64,000 nt of DNA from Pseudolabrys taiwanensis (GTDB lineage: Bacteria; Pseudomonadota; Alphaproteobacteria; Rhizobiales; Xanthobacteraceae). Shown one piece after another: positions 44,997-55,032 of the stretch (the first letter of the stretch is position 1; the number at the start of each line of letters is the position of its first letter). The stretch covers positions 3,968,001-4,032,000 of the forward strand of contig NZ_CP031417.1 of NCBI RefSeq assembly GCF_003367395.1, written 5' to 3'. The notes under the pieces were generated by a model. The model worked only from the letters and a program-made list of their open reading frames with translations. It had not been told where the DNA came from and did not search any database. Position numbers and translations under genes: made by a program.

Positions 44997-46865
44997 ATGG
45001 ATATGAGACCGCCACTGGGCCCGCAGTCCTCGCTGTCAGTGCCGGAGCAGATCGGGCGTGTGGTCGCCGTCAACGGCGCGACCGCCACCGTCGAGCTGAC
45101 GATGCGGCCGGGCGCGGGCGAGTTGCCGACGGTCGGCAAGTTCATGGGCCTTGCCACATCCAAGGCGTTGATTCTGGGTATGGTCACCGAGGTCAGCGAA
45201 GGGCCTGCCCCCGCCGGCGGTTTTCGTAAGGTCGCGCATCTCGATTTGATGGGCGAACTGCCGGCCGGCGGACGATTTCAGCGCGGCGTGACCGAGTATC
45301 CCAATATCGGCGATAGCGCGCACACGTTGGGCGAACGCGAACTGCGCCAAGTGTATGGCGCGGCCGACGGCGACCACGCCTCGATCGGCGATCTGCAGCA
45401 GAATACCGATATCGGCGTCCATATCGACATCGACTCGCTGGTGAGCCGGCATTTCGCCGTGCTGGGCGCCACCGGCGTCGGCAAGTCGAGCGGCGTCGCC
45501 ATCATCCTGCAGAAAATTCTCGATCGCCGGCCGAACCTGCGCATCTTTTTGGTCGATCCGCACAATGAGTACGGCCGCTGTTTCGGCGACCGCGCGCAGG
45601 TGATGACGCCGCGTAATCTGCGGCTGCCGTTCTGGCTGTTTAACTTCGAAGAGACGGTGGATGCGTTCTTCGGCGGCCGCCCGGGCGTCGAGGAGGAAGT
45701 CGAGATCTTGTCGGAGGTCATTCCTCTCGCCAAGGCCGCGTACCTTCAGTACCGCAACAACAACAACAGCATGCTCGCCAAGCGACGCGATCCGCGCGAT
45801 GCCGGCTTCACCGCCGACACGCCGGTGCCCTACCGCATCGAGGATCTGATCAACCTTCTCGATGAGCGCATGGGCAAGCTCGAGAACCGCTCGCGCGCAG
45901 CCGTCTATCACAAGCTGATCGGCCGCATTCAAACCTTCCGCAATCATCCGCGCTACGCGTTCATGTTCGAGAACGCGAATATCGGCGGTGATACCATGGC
46001 GGAGATCATCTCGTCGCTCTTCCGCCTGCCGGCGGACGGCAAGCCGATGACCATCATGCAGCTCGCCGGCTTCCCGGCGGAGGTCGTCGACTCGGTGGTG
46101 TCGGTGCTGTGCCGCATGGCCTTCGACTTCGGCCTGTGGAGCGATGGCGCCGCGCCGCTTCTGTTCGTCTGCGAAGAAGCGCATCGCTACGCGCCGGCCG
46201 ACAAGGCCATCGGTTTTGGTCCGACCCGCCGCGCGCTCTCGCGCATCGCCAAGGAGGGCCGCAAATACGGCGTGTTCCTTGGCCTCATCACGCAGCGCCC
46301 GGCCGAGATCGACCCGACCATCATCTCGCAGTGCTCGACCTTGTTCGTCATGCGATTGTCGAACGACCGCGACCAGACCCTGATCCGCTCGGCGGTCTCG
46401 GACGCGGCGGCGAACCTGTTGTCGTTCATCCCCTCGCTCGGCACGCGCGAAGTGTTCGCCTTCGGCTACGGCGTCGCGCTGCCGACGCGCATGCGCTTCA
46501 AGGAATTGCCGCCTGCGCTGCGGCCGGCGAGCGAAGCCTCCGGGAATACGCGGACGGATGCGAGCGCCAATATCGGCCGGGACATGATTTCCTCGGTGAT
46601 CGACCGCTGGCGCAGCGCGACGATGAGTCATCGCATGGCCGGCGACGAGTATGCGGACTACGACGCGCCGCCGGTGCAGCCGCAGATGCAGCCGGCCTAC
46701 GCGCCGCAAGCGCCGGCCTATCAGCCGCCAGCACCCGCGTATCCGTCGCCGCCTGCGCCGCAGCCGAGCGCGCTGCGCTCGAGTCTGTTGAAGAAGCCGC
46801 TCGATGCTGGCTTCGGCGGTTCGTCGAACCCGCCGCCGCCCGGTTTTCCGTCGCGGTATAGGTAG
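44997..46865 (+). CDS. HerA-like ATPase (DUF87)
   Basis: This 622-residue protein has an N-terminal HAS-barrel (about 15-110; GRVVAVNGATATVEL), an FtsK/HerA ATPase (Walker A LGATGVGKSSGVAI near residue 156, Walker B LLFVCEEAHRYAP near 387) and VMRLSNDRDQTLIRSA. The last 70 residues are Pro/Gln/Ala-rich. HerA normally works with NurA nuclease in DNA end processing, but no NurA gene is here. ATG 44997; ATG 45003 is possible. Confidence 0.9.
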   Translation: MDMRPPLGPQSSLSVPEQIGRVVAVNGATATVELTMRPGAGELPTVGKFMGLATSKALILGMVTEVSEGPAPAGGFRKVAHLDLMGELPAGGRFQRGVTEYPNIGDSAHTLGERELRQVYGAADGDHASIGDLQQNTDIGVHIDIDSLVSRHFAVLGATGVGKSSGVAIILQKILDRRPNLRIFLVDPHNEYGRCFGDRAQVMTPRNLRLPFWLFNFEETVDAFFGGRPGVEEEVEILSEVIPLAKAAYLQYRNNNNSMLAKRRDPRDAGFTADTPVPYRIEDLINLLDERMGKLENRSRAAVYHKLIGRIQTFRNHPRYAFMFENANIGGDTMAEIISSLFRLPADGKPMTIMQLAGFPAEVVDSVVSVLCRMAFDFGLWSDGAAPLLFVCEEAHRYAPADKAIGFGPTRRALSRIAKEGRKYGVFLGLITQRPAEIDPTIISQCSTLFVMRLSNDRDQTLIRSAVSDAAANLLSFIPSLGTREVFAFGYGVALPTRMRFKELPPALRPASEASGNTRTDASANIGRDMISSVIDRWRSATMSHRMAGDEYADYDAPPVQPQMQPAYAPQAPAYQPPAPAYPSPPAPQPSALRSSLLKKPLDAGFGGSSNPPPPGFPSRYR

Positions 46866-46911
46866 CGCTTCAACCGTTTGAGCTCAGCGACATGGGAGAG
46901 CGGCGCCACGC

Positions 46912-47082
46912 GCTCTCTTCCCCCTCTCCCCTTGCGGGAGAGGGTGGCGAGCGCGAAGCGCGAGCCGGGTGAGGGGTCAACGCTTCAATTGAAACCTTGA
47001 CCCCTCACCCGCCCTCGCTCGGCTTCGCCTCCGCTCGGGCACCCTCTCCCGCAAGGGGAGAGGGGAGCGCGCAAGCGGCAGC
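46912..47082. repeat. Family-A inverted-repeat element without a gene (A4)
   Basis: Arms CCCTCTCCCCTTGCGGGAG and CTCCCGCAAGGGGAGAGGG, with inner GGGTGAGGGGTCAA / TTGACCCCTCACCC, face each other around a short centre with CTTCAATTGAAACC. No coding frame is present, in contrast to A3. Confidence 0.85.
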
Positions 47083-47091
47083 GCTTTAAGA

Positions 47092-47703
47092 CTACTTCAC
47101 CGCCACGACATCGATCAGAGCCGACATGCCGCCATGGCCGGCGCCTTCGTGGATCTCGGCGTCGTATTCGCGGATGTCGAGCGACGAGAAATCGCTGAAT
47201 GCCTTCTCCAGCATGTCGCGGGTGTAGAGGTTTTCGATCTTCGACGGGCCGCCGGTTTTGTATTCGAGTTGTTTCGGCGTGTAGCCCTCGAGCAGAAGCA
47301 GCCCGCCTTTCTTCAGTGTGCGTTTGATGCCGGCGAAAATCTTCTCCCGCTCGTCCGGCGTCGCGAACTGGAAGAAGATCGCAGCCACCACGTCGAAGCT
47401 GTCGGCTGGATAAGACCAGTTGATTACGTCGGCCTGTTCGACGCGCAAGGTGACGCCACGGTCGGCGGCGAGCTTGCGCGCCTTTGCCTGAGCGTTCGGC
47501 GAGAAGTCGAGCGAGAGGACATCAAGCCCCTGTTCTGCGATAAACACGCCGTTGCGGCCTTCGCCGTCGGCGATCGCCAGCGCCGTCTGTCCTTTGCGGA
47601 GAAGATGGGCCTGCTGCTTGACGAAGGCGTTCGGCGCGGTGCCGAACAAATAGCCCGGTGCGCCGTAGCGCTCTTGCCAGCGGTCGTGTTCAGCTTGGCT
47701 CAT
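47092..47703 (-). CDS. SAM-dependent methyltransferase (TehB-like class I)
   Basis: This 203-residue methyltransferase has motif I ALAIADGEGRNGVFIAEQG, the acidic end of strand 2 in VLSLDFSPNAQAKAR, and motif IV YPADSFDVVAAIFFQF. KRTLKKGGLLLLEGY is motif VI. It resembles TehB/thiol methyltransferase-like proteins that act on small molecules. The ATG at 47703 lies just before repeat C3; an upstream open frame reads through the repeat. Confidence 0.88.
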   Translation of the reverse strand: MSQAEHDRWQERYGAPGYLFGTAPNAFVKQQAHLLRKGQTALAIADGEGRNGVFIAEQGLDVLSLDFSPNAQAKARKLAADRGVTLRVEQADVINWSYPADSFDVVAAIFFQFATPDEREKIFAGIKRTLKKGGLLLLEGYTPKQLEYKTGGPSKIENLYTRDMLEKAFSDFSSLDIREYDAEIHEGAGHGGMSALIDVVAVK

Positions 47704-47719
47704 GGTCGTCCCTGTTCTT

Positions 47720-47852
47720 CCGTCATCCCCGCGAAAGCGGGGATCCAGTACGCCGCAGTCTATCGATAGCACACAGCGTCCTGGATCCCGGGTTTCGCGG
47801 AGCCTGTCATCGGGCCGCGCTTTGCGCGGACCCGTTGGCTCGCCCGGGATGA
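47720..47852. repeat. Family-C inverted-repeat element (C3)
   Basis: CGTCATCCCCGCGAAAGCGG...GATCCAG and CTGGATCCCGGGTTTCGCGG...CCCGGGATGACG are inverted halves. It separates the methyltransferase and yggS. Confidence 0.8.
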
Positions 47853-47858
47853 CGAATA

Positions 47859-48530
47859 CTAATGCCTTCCGCCGAAGATCGCGCTGCCCACGCGCACATG
47901 AGTTGCGCCCATGGCGATCGCTGTGGCGAAATCCGCGCTCATGCCCATGGACAGCAGCTCGAGGCCGTTGCGCCGGGCGATCTGCGCCGTGAGCGCGAAA
48001 TGCGGACCCGGCGCTTCGTCCACCGGCGGAATGCACATGAGGCCCGCGACCGTCAGCCCGTACGAGTCGCGGCAGGCTTTGAGAAAATCATCGGCGGCTT
48101 CGGGCAGAATGCCTGCCTTCTGCGGTTCGGCGCCGGTGTTGATCTGCACGAACAGCAGGGGTGACCGGCCCTGCTTGGCGATCTCTTTGGCCAGCGCCTC
48201 GCAGAGACTCGCGCGGTCGACCGAATGGATGGCGTCGAACAGCGCTACCGCCTCTTTCGCCTTGTTCGATTGCAGTGGTCCGATGAGGTGCAACGACAGG
48301 TCGGGATTCTTCGCCAGCAGCGGCGGCCATTTGGCCTTGGCTTCCTGCACGCGGTTCTCGCCAAAAACGCGCTGCCCGGCCGCGATCGCCGGCTCGATCG
48401 CTTCGGCGCCGAAGGTTTTGGACACGGCGATGAGCGTCACGCTCGCCGGATCGCGGCCGGCGTCGCGGCAGGCGCGCGCGATGTCCGCGCGGACGGCGTC
48501 GAGGCCTGTGGTGGGCGTAACCGTGTTCAT
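47859..48530 (-). CDS. yggS: YggS-family pyridoxal-phosphate homeostasis protein
   Basis: This 223-residue PLP-binding barrel has the Lys in VTLIAVSKTFGAEAI, the conserved FGENRVQEAKAKWP, HLIGPLQSNKAKEAV and C-terminal MGMSADFATAIAMGATHVRVGSAIFG. It keeps free PLP balanced and has no known enzymatic reaction. A single gene here. Confidence 0.96.
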   Translation of the reverse strand: MNTVTPTTGLDAVRADIARACRDAGRDPASVTLIAVSKTFGAEAIEPAIAAGQRVFGENRVQEAKAKWPPLLAKNPDLSLHLIGPLQSNKAKEAVALFDAIHSVDRASLCEALAKEIAKQGRSPLLFVQINTGAEPQKAGILPEAADDFLKACRDSYGLTVAGLMCIPPVDEAPGPHFALTAQIARRNGLELLSMGMSADFATAIAMGATHVRVGSAIFGGRH

Positions 48531-48706
48531 GCCTGTCGTTGCCGGCTCGTTCTATGAGGCACCGTGCCTACAAAAGTGCCGCGATGGGCGCAACTCACGG
48601 CCGCGCCGGCCTGGCCCCTCCAATCCTGTTGCATTGCAGCATCATGCGACGAAATACTGATGAATTGACGCTTTCCCGATACCGCATTGCATCATAATTG
48701 CCGGTC

Positions 48707-49909
48707 ATGGACGTCTCGCCACCTGTCTCGCCAGTTCCCACCCGGCTTCCTTTGCTCGCGCTTGCGTTGGCGTCGTTCGGCATCGGCACGACCGAATTCG
48801 TCATCATGGGCCTGTTGCCGGATGTCGCCGCCGATCTTGGCGTGACCATCCCGACGGCGGGCCTGCTCGTCACCGGCTATGCCCTCAGCGTCGCCTTCGG
48901 TTCGCCCTTCCTGGCAGTGGCCACCGCGAAGATGGATCGCCGCAAGGCGCTGCTGGTGCTGACCGGCGTGTTCATCCTCGGCAACATCCTGTGCGCCCTG
49001 GCGCCGAACTATTGGCTGCTGATGGGCGCGCGCATCGTCACGGCGCTGTGTCACGGCGCCTTCTTTGGCCTCGGTTCGGTCGTCGCGGCCTCCCTGGTTC
49101 CGCCTCAGAAGAAAGCGCAAGCGATCGCCATGATGTTCGCCGGCTTGACGGTGGCGAACATCCTCGGCGTGCCATTCGGAACGGGTCTCGGTCATGCGCT
49201 CGGTTGGCGCACGACCTTCTGGGCGGTCGCCGTCATCGGCGCCGCCGCCGCGCTCGCGCTGGCGGCATGGCTGCCGCGCGCCATTCCGGTGCCGCGGATG
49301 CAGCTCGCGCAGGAGGCGCGCTCGCTCGGGAGCACGCAGGTCATCCTCGCGATGGCGATCAGCGTGCTCGCCTCGGCCAGCCTGTTCAGCGTGTTCACCT
49401 ATATCGCGCCGATTCTGCTCAACGTGACGGGGCTGTCGCCGCACGCCGTGACGTTGATGCTGCTGTTGTTCGGCGCCGGCCTCACGCTCGGCAATTTCAT
49501 CGGCGGCCGGCTCGGCGACTGGCGGTTGATGCCGACGGTGATCGGCGTCTTCGTGCTGCTCGCACCGACGGTCGCGCTGTTCGCCTTTACCAGCGCCTGG
49601 GCCTGGGCGGCAGCGGCGACCATTTTCGTGTGGGGCATCCTTGCGTTTGCGCTGGTGCCGCCGTTGCAGATGCGCGTGGTGATCGAGGCCGCGCGCGCGC
49701 CCAATCTCGCTTCGACTCTCAATCAAGGCGCCTTCAATCTGGGGAATGCGACCGGCGCGTGGATCGGCGAGGTGGTGCTGACGGCGGGTCTGCCTTATGC
49801 CCAGCTGCCCTGGATCGGCACGGCGCTCGCCGCTGCGGCGCTGGTGCTGGCGATCGTGTCGCACCGGCTCGATGCGCGCACGGGCGTCGCGGCGTTGGCG
49901 GAATCGTAG
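48707..49909 (+). CDS. MFS transporter, AraJ/YdhP-like efflux family
   Basis: This 400-residue protein has twelve membrane helices and the DHA1-type start LPLLALALASFGIGTTEFVIMGLLP with the loop motif TAKMDRRKALL between helices 2 and 3. LNQGAFNLGNATGAWIG is typical of the AraJ/YdhP branch, which exports sugars or drugs; the substrate is unknown. ATG 48707 is preferred over a TTG at 48698. Upstream, GCATTGCA...ATCAT occurs twice. Confidence 0.9.
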   Translation: MDVSPPVSPVPTRLPLLALALASFGIGTTEFVIMGLLPDVAADLGVTIPTAGLLVTGYALSVAFGSPFLAVATAKMDRRKALLVLTGVFILGNILCALAPNYWLLMGARIVTALCHGAFFGLGSVVAASLVPPQKKAQAIAMMFAGLTVANILGVPFGTGLGHALGWRTTFWAVAVIGAAAALALAAWLPRAIPVPRMQLAQEARSLGSTQVILAMAISVLASASLFSVFTYIAPILLNVTGLSPHAVTLMLLLFGAGLTLGNFIGGRLGDWRLMPTVIGVFVLLAPTVALFAFTSAWAWAAAATIFVWGILAFALVPPLQMRVVIEAARAPNLASTLNQGAFNLGNATGAWIGEVVLTAGLPYAQLPWIGTALAAAALVLAIVSHRLDARTGVAALAES

Positions 49910-49935
49910 GCGATCGGCTCGCGGTCGCCGGGCCG

Positions 49936-50694
49936 TCAGATGAACGGCCGCGGCCTGTTTTCGGCCATGTCCTCGCCGGCGATCTCGACCAGGAGCTTGC
50001 GGTTGATGATTTCAAACATGCGATTGTGCCAGCGCACCGACTGCGAGGCGAGCAGACGCTTGAGCGTCTTGTTGGTGTGCACCAACGACATGCCGAGCGT
50101 GTCGGCGAGATGCTGCTGCGTGAAGGGAAACTGGATCGCGTTGTTCTTGGCGAGGCCGGCTTCCTCGGCACGCACATAAAGATGCAGCAGCAGATAGGCC
50201 GTGCGCTCGAGCGCCGTGCGGCGGCCGAGGCTGACGAGATGCGAGTCGATGAGCTGCTCCTCGCGCGCGGCGAGCCAGGTGATGTCGAAGGCGAGCGAGG
50301 GGAAGCGGGAATAAAGGTCCCACAATTTGCTGCGCGGGAAGACACACAAAGTCAGCGGCGTCAGCGCCTCGACTGAGTGCTCCATCTCACGCATGACCGT
50401 GCCCTGCAGGCCGACCATGTCGGCCGGCAACGCGTAATTGAGGATCTGCCGCCGGCCGTCATCGAGCATCTTGTAGCGGAACGCCCAGCCCGACAGCACG
50501 GTGTACAGATACTCGCTCTGTGTGCCTTCGCGCAGGAAGCTCTCGCCCGGCTCGATGCGCAACTCGTCGCTCTTGAACGTTTTGACGAACGCCAGTTCGT
50601 CCGGCGTGAACGGCCGCAGGTTCGGTCTGCGACGCAGCGGGCAAAATTCACACGGCGTCGCCTGCCCGTTTGTCCGCCCCGGCCCCAATGCCAT
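49936..50694 (-). CDS. Crp/Fnr-family transcriptional regulator
   Basis: This 252-residue regulator has a cNMP-like sensor (about 25-145; ESFLREGTQSEYLYTVLSGWAFRY, LPADMVGLQGTVM) and a Crp-type helix-turn-helix (about 165-235; FPFTQQHLADTLGMSLVHTNKTL). C15 and C18 are close together near the N-terminus (PCEFCPL) but lack the full Fnr [4Fe-4S] set. Effector unknown. It diverges from a receiver-only protein. Confidence 0.92.
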   Translation of the reverse strand: MALGPGRTNGQATPCEFCPLRRRPNLRPFTPDELAFVKTFKSDELRIEPGESFLREGTQSEYLYTVLSGWAFRYKMLDDGRRQILNYALPADMVGLQGTVMREMEHSVEALTPLTLCVFPRSKLWDLYSRFPSLAFDITWLAAREEQLIDSHLVSLGRRTALERTAYLLLHLYVRAEEAGLAKNNAIQFPFTQQHLADTLGMSLVHTNKTLKRLLASQSVRWHNRMFEIINRKLLVEIAGEDMAENRPRPFI

Positions 50695-50856
50695 CGTATG
50701 TCGATGCCTCTGCTGTTGAGTGGCAGCCGCATATCATACGGCAATGTGCCGGTGTTGCGCCATTTCACGCCCGGTATGTCATTTTTAAATGCCGCCCTCC
50801 GAAATTCGTAGGAGAAGGACCCCGCCCCGCTTGGACGGGGTCGCACGAGAATCCCG

Positions 50857-51243
50857 ATGTCACAATCTGACGTGGTGCTGAACGGCAAGCGCTGTCTTGT
50901 GCTTGACGACGAGTTTCTGATTGCGCTCGATATTCAACAAATCCTCGAAGCGGCGGGTGCCGGCGACGTGGTCTGCGCGGGCAACGTCACCGATGCGCTT
51001 GCGGCCCTGGAGCGCACCCCATTCGACATCGCCGTGCTCGATCTCAAGCTGAGCGGCACGCCGCCGACCAGCTTGGTCGTCGCCGACGCGCTGGCCAAAC
51101 GCGGCACGCCGATCGTCTTTCTCACCGGCGTGCGCGGCGACGACGTGCACACGGCACGATTTCCGCACGCGCCGGTGGTGAGCAAGCCGTACGAAACGGC
51201 GTTGCTGATACAAGCCGTCGCACGTGCTCTTCTAAGCAAGTGA
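50857..51243 (+). CDS. Single-domain response regulator
   Basis: This 128-residue receiver has the acidic pair in CLVLDDEFLIALDIQ, phospho-Asp in DIAVLDLKLSG and the switch Thr/Lys in VFLTGVRGDD and VVSKPYE. It has no output domain, like DivK- or CheY-type proteins. No kinase is adjacent. A short hairpin (GACCCCG/CGGGGTC) lies directly upstream. Confidence 0.9.
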   Translation: MSQSDVVLNGKRCLVLDDEFLIALDIQQILEAAGAGDVVCAGNVTDALAALERTPFDIAVLDLKLSGTPPTSLVVADALAKRGTPIVFLTGVRGDDVHTARFPHAPVVSKPYETALLIQAVARALLSK

Positions 51244-51252
51244 TCGCGCCGG

Positions 51253-51486
51253 TCAGGCCGCCGCCTGCCATTGGGCCATCGCATCCTTGGCCGATTTCTT
51301 CAGATGCACTTTCTCGTCGATCTCATCGACCCAGTCGACCGGGATCAGATGATGCTTGCCGCCCGACTTTGGATCGTCCTTCGTCAGCTTGATGCGAGCG
51401 CCGTCGAGGTGGTCGACCGTACCGACATGCGCGCCGTCGGATCCGCAGACTTCCATATGTTCCTTGATCTGTTGCGTATTGACCAT
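51253..51486 (-). CDS. DUF2171 protein
   Basis: This 77-residue protein has the family pattern IKEHMEVCGSDGAHVGTVDHLDG, LTKDDPKSGGKHHLIPVDWVD and KVHLKKSAKDAMAQW. It resembles PRC-barrel-like small domains. Function unknown. Convergent with the receiver gene, nine bases apart. Confidence 0.9.
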   Translation of the reverse strand: MVNTQQIKEHMEVCGSDGAHVGTVDHLDGARIKLTKDDPKSGGKHHLIPVDWVDEIDEKVHLKKSAKDAMAQWQAAA

Positions 51487-51671
51487 TGAATGGCTCCCTG
51501 GGTTGCTGCGGAGTCAACCCAGGTGGGGCGGGACCGTTCCTCGTCTGATGGCGCAGCGCCTGCCGAGGCCCGCGGCGGCCTCCCGGCCGGCGCCCCCGGG
51601 GGGAGGGCATGTCCCCGTTGACCCAGCGCTGCTTCCATGCGACCACCCCGGCGCCGCAAAAAGAGCCGGAA

Positions 51672-54329
51672 ATGACTGCCGATTCGAGCAAAAACGAGCG
51701 CGCCGACCGCTATAACGCCCGCGAGGCGGAGACCCGTTGGCAGAAGGCCTGGGACGCCCAGGGCATCTTCGCCACCAAGAACGACGATCCGCGCCCGAAA
51801 TATTATGTCCTGGAGATGTTCCCCTACCCGTCGGGGCGCATCCACATGGGCCACGTCCGCAACTACACGATGGGCGACGTGGTCGCGCGCTTCAAGCGCG
51901 CCATGGGCAACGCCGTGCTGCACCCGATGGGCTGGGACGCCTTCGGCATGCCGGCGGAGAACGCCGCCATCGACCGCAAGGTGCATCCGAAGGAATGGAC
52001 CTACGCCAACATCGCGGCGATGAAGAAACAGCTCCAGTCGATGGGGCTGTCGCTTGACTGGGCGCGCGAGGTCGCGACCTGCGATCCGACTTATTACAAG
52101 CACCAGCAGCGCATGTTCCTCGACTTCCTCAAGGCGGGGCTGGTCGCGCGCGAATATCGCAAGGTGAACTGGGACCCGGTCGACCACACCGTGCTCGCCA
52201 ACGAGCAGGTGATCGATGGCCGCGGTTGGCGCTCGGGCGCCCTGGTCGAGCAGCGCGATCTCTATCAGTGGGTCTTCAAGATCAGCGACTACGCGCAGGA
52301 CCTGCTCGAGGCGCTCGACACGCTCGACCGCTGGCCGGACAAGGTTCGGCTGATGCAGAAGAACTGGATCGGTCGGTCGGAAGGCCTGCTCGTCCGCTTC
52401 ATGCTCGATACGGCGACGACGCCGTCAGGCGAGACCGAACTCGAGATCTTCACCACGCGGCCGGACACCTTGTTCGGCGCCAAGTTCATGGCCATTGCGC
52501 CGGATCATCCGCTGGCGCAGGCAGCGGCAGCGAAGAATCCAAAGCTTGCCGAATTCATCGCCGAGGCCAAGCAGATCGGCACCGCGCAGGAAGCGATCGA
52601 TACTGCCGAGAAGATGGGCTTCGACACCGGCATTCGCGCCGTGCATCCGTTCGATCCGAATTGGAAACTGCCGGTCTATGTCGCCAACTTCATCCTGATG
52701 GACTACGGCACAGGCGCCATCTTCGGCTGCCCGGCGCACGACCAGCGCGACCTCGATTTCGTCAACAAGTACGGTCTCGGTAATACGCCGGTGGTGCTGC
52801 CGCCAGGCCAGGACCCGAAGACTTTCGCCGTCACCGATGTCGCGTATGACGGCGACGGCACGATGTTCAATTCGAAGAACGATGTCGTCGACCTCAACGG
52901 CATGACGCCGCAGAAGGCTTTCGACACGGTGGCCAATACGCTAGCCGCGACGACGCGCGGCAATCGACCGGTGGCGCAGCGCCAGGTGAACTATCGCCTG
53001 CGCGACTGGGGCATTTCGCGTCAGCGATACTGGGGCTGCCCGATCCCGATCATTCACTGCGAGCAGTGCGGCGTCGTGCCGGTGCCGGTCGCCGACCTGC
53101 CGGTGAAGCTCCCGGACGATGTGACGTTCGACAAGCCGGGCAATCCGCTCGACCGGCATCCGACCTGGAAGCACGTGAAGTGTCCGTCCTGCGGGGGCGA
53201 GGCGCGGCGCGAGACCGATACCATGGACACCTTTGTCGACTCGTCCTGGTACTTCACGCGCTTCACCGATCCGTGGAACGAAGCCGAGCCGACGACGCCG
53301 GCTGTCGCCAATCGCTGGCTGCCGGTCGATCAATATATCGGCGGCATCGAGCACGCGATTTTGCATCTTCTCTATTCGCGCTTCTTCACCCGCGCGATGC
53401 ACAAGACCGGCCACGTGAATATCGACGAGCCCTTTGCCGGCTTGTTCACGCAAGGCATGGTCGTGCACGAGACCTATCGCGACAAGGCCGGCAACTGGGT
53501 CGAGCCGGCCAATGTCACCATCGAGGGCATGGGTGACGCGCGCACGGCCAAGCTGACGGCGACCGGCGAACCGATCGAGATCGGCTCGATCGAAAAGATG
53601 TCGAAGTCGAAAAAGAACACGGTCGACCCCGACGACATCATCGGCGCTTACGGTGCCGACACCGCGCGCTGGTTCATGCTGTCGGATTCCCCGCCCGAGC
53701 GCGACGTGATCTGGACCGAGGAAGGCGCGCAAGGCGCCTGGCGCTTCGTGCAGCGGCTCTGGCGCCTCGTCGGCGAGATCGCCAATGTGCCGGTGGTCGC
53801 CGCGCGGCCCGCGCAGTTCTCGGAGCAGGCGCTGGCGTTGCGCAAGGCGGCGCACCGCGCGCTCAACAATGTCACCGACGACATCGCCCGCCTGCGCTTC
53901 AACCGCTGCGTCGCCCACATCTACGAATTCGCCAACGCGCTGTCGGAGGGGATCGGCTCGGTCGAGACCGCCCCTGCCGATGACCTTGCCTGGGCGCTGC
54001 GCGAGGCCGGCGACATCCTGGTGCGGCTCTTCCACCCGATGATGCCCCACCTCGCCGAGGAGTGCTGGGCCACGCTCGGCCACAAGACCCTGGTCGCGAC
54101 CGAGGCCTGGCCGCAGGTCGAGGGCGACCTCCTGGTCGAGAACACCATCACCCTGCCCGTGCAGATCAACGGCAAGAAGCGCGCCGATGTGACCGTGCCG
54201 CGGGAGGCCGGGAAGGACGAGATTGAGGCTGCCGTTCTGGCGCTCGATGCGGTACAAAAGGCCCTGGACGGCAAAAGCCCGAAAAAGGTCATCGTTGTCC
54301 CGCAGAGGATCGTGAATGTGGTCGCTTAA
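51672..54329 (+). CDS. leuS: Leucyl-tRNA synthetase
   Basis: This 885-residue class I synthetase charges tRNA-Leu. The HIGH-type motif is in [23 protein letters not shown] is in [17 protein letters not shown], and the editing domain (about 225-430; [21 protein letters not shown]) is intact. The ATG at 51672 follows GAGCCGGAA; an open frame begins at 51609. The stop overlaps the head of an upstream-extended lptE frame, as these genes are adjacent. Confidence 0.97.
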   Translation: MTADSSKNERADRYNAREAETRWQKAWDAQGIFATKNDDPRPKYYVLEMFPYPSGRIHMGHVRNYTMGDVVARFKRAMGNAVLHPMGWDAFGMPAENAAIDRKVHPKEWTYANIAAMKKQLQSMGLSLDWAREVATCDPTYYKHQQRMFLDFLKAGLVAREYRKVNWDPVDHTVLANEQVIDGRGWRSGALVEQRDLYQWVFKISDYAQDLLEALDTLDRWPDKVRLMQKNWIGRSEGLLVRFMLDTATTPSGETELEIFTTRPDTLFGAKFMAIAPDHPLAQAAAAKNPKLAEFIAEAKQIGTAQEAIDTAEKMGFDTGIRAVHPFDPNWKLPVYVANFILMDYGTGAIFGCPAHDQRDLDFVNKYGLGNTPVVLPPGQDPKTFAVTDVAYDGDGTMFNSKNDVVDLNGMTPQKAFDTVANTLAATTRGNRPVAQRQVNYRLRDWGISRQRYWGCPIPIIHCEQCGVVPVPVADLPVKLPDDVTFDKPGNPLDRHPTWKHVKCPSCGGEARRETDTMDTFVDSSWYFTRFTDPWNEAEPTTPAVANRWLPVDQYIGGIEHAILHLLYSRFFTRAMHKTGHVNIDEPFAGLFTQGMVVHETYRDKAGNWVEPANVTIEGMGDARTAKLTATGEPIEIGSIEKMSKSKKNTVDPDDIIGAYGADTARWFMLSDSPPERDVIWTEEGAQGAWRFVQRLWRLVGEIANVPVVAARPAQFSEQALALRKAAHRALNNVTDDIARLRFNRCVAHIYEFANALSEGIGSVETAPADDLAWALREAGDILVRLFHPMMPHLAEECWATLGHKTLVATEAWPQVEGDLLVENTITLPVQINGKKRADVTVPREAGKDEIEAAVLALDAVQKALDGKSPKKVIVVPQRIVNVVA

Positions 54330-54337
54330 CCATCTGC

Positions 54338-54461
54338 TGTCATTCCGGGGCGTCTGCCGCAGCGAAGCGAAGGCGGACGAACCCGGAATCCAGACGCAGC
54401 CGTCTGACCCTCGTTCTGGATTCCGGCTCTCGCGGCGTTGCCGCTCGGCCGGAATGACAAT
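54338..54461. repeat. Family-C inverted-repeat element overlapping the lptE start (C4)
   Basis: GTCATTCCGGGGCGTCTGCC...ACCCGGAATCCAG and CTGGATTCCGGCTCTCGCGG...CGGCCGGAATGAC-type halves face each other. The right end (GGAATGACAATG) contains the start codons of lptE. Confidence 0.85.
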
Positions 54462-54996
54462 GAGATTGATTGTCGTCATTGGCCTCGCGGGCCTGACCGC
54501 CGGCTGCTTCCAGCCGATGTATGCGGAGCAGACCGCCGTCGGCAGCGCCGTCGCGCCGGGCATCAAGACCCAGATGGATTCGGTCGAAGTGCCGGACATC
54601 AAGGCGCCGTCCGGCTCGCGCCTGGCGCGCATCTCGAACGAGGTGCGCAACAATCTGATCTTCGATCTCACCGGTGGTAGCGGTGGGTCGGCGCCGCTGT
54701 ATCGCCTGAACGTGAATTTGTCGTCGAGCCTGCAGCAGGTCATCGTCGACATCACCAGCGGCCGTCCGGACATTCAGAACTACGGTCTCGACGCTTATTA
54801 CACGCTGACTGAAATCGCGACGGGCAAGACGGTGGTCACGAGCCAGACCTTTGCGCGCGTGTCCTACAACATCCCGGGTCAGATGCAGCGCTTCGCCGGC
54901 GACCGCGGCATGCGCGACGCCGAAAACCGCGCCGCCAAGGTGATCTCGGAGAATATCCGCAATCGCCTCGCCTCGTATTTCACGGCGGGGACATAA
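54454..54996 (+). CDS. lptE: LPS-assembly lipoprotein LptE
   Basis: This 180-residue outer-membrane lipoprotein plugs the LptD barrel for LPS export. The N-terminal MTMRLIVVIGLAGLTAGCFQPMY (in two parts: signal helix, then lipobox TAGC with Cys18) and the later YRLNVNLSSSLQQV fit alphaproteobacterial LptE between leuS and holA. ATG 54454 or 54460 lies in repeat C4; a frame from 54316 would translate the whole repeat. Confidence 0.85.
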   Translation: MTMRLIVVIGLAGLTAGCFQPMYAEQTAVGSAVAPGIKTQMDSVEVPDIKAPSGSRLARISNEVRNNLIFDLTGGSGGSAPLYRLNVNLSSSLQQVIVDITSGRPDIQNYGLDAYYTLTEIATGKTVVTSQTFARVSYNIPGQMQRFAGDRGMRDAENRAAKVISENIRNRLASYFTAGT

Positions 54997-55032
54997 GACC
55001 GTGCAATACGCACGGCGCACACAACCTCTCCC

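Noticed and set aside
45036..46709. A 557-codon minus-strand frame opposite the HerA-like gene.
   Set aside because: Its product is rich in Arg, His, Asp and Ala with no domain, typical of a shadow of a real gene.
47704..48036. N-terminal extension of the methyltransferase at 47092.
   Set aside because: The added sequence translates repeat C3 and the end of yggS; the ATG at 47703 gives the family length.
52941..54773. A 610-codon minus-strand frame opposite leuS and lptE.
   Set aside because: leuS is a complete, conserved gene; the antisense product shows no family features.
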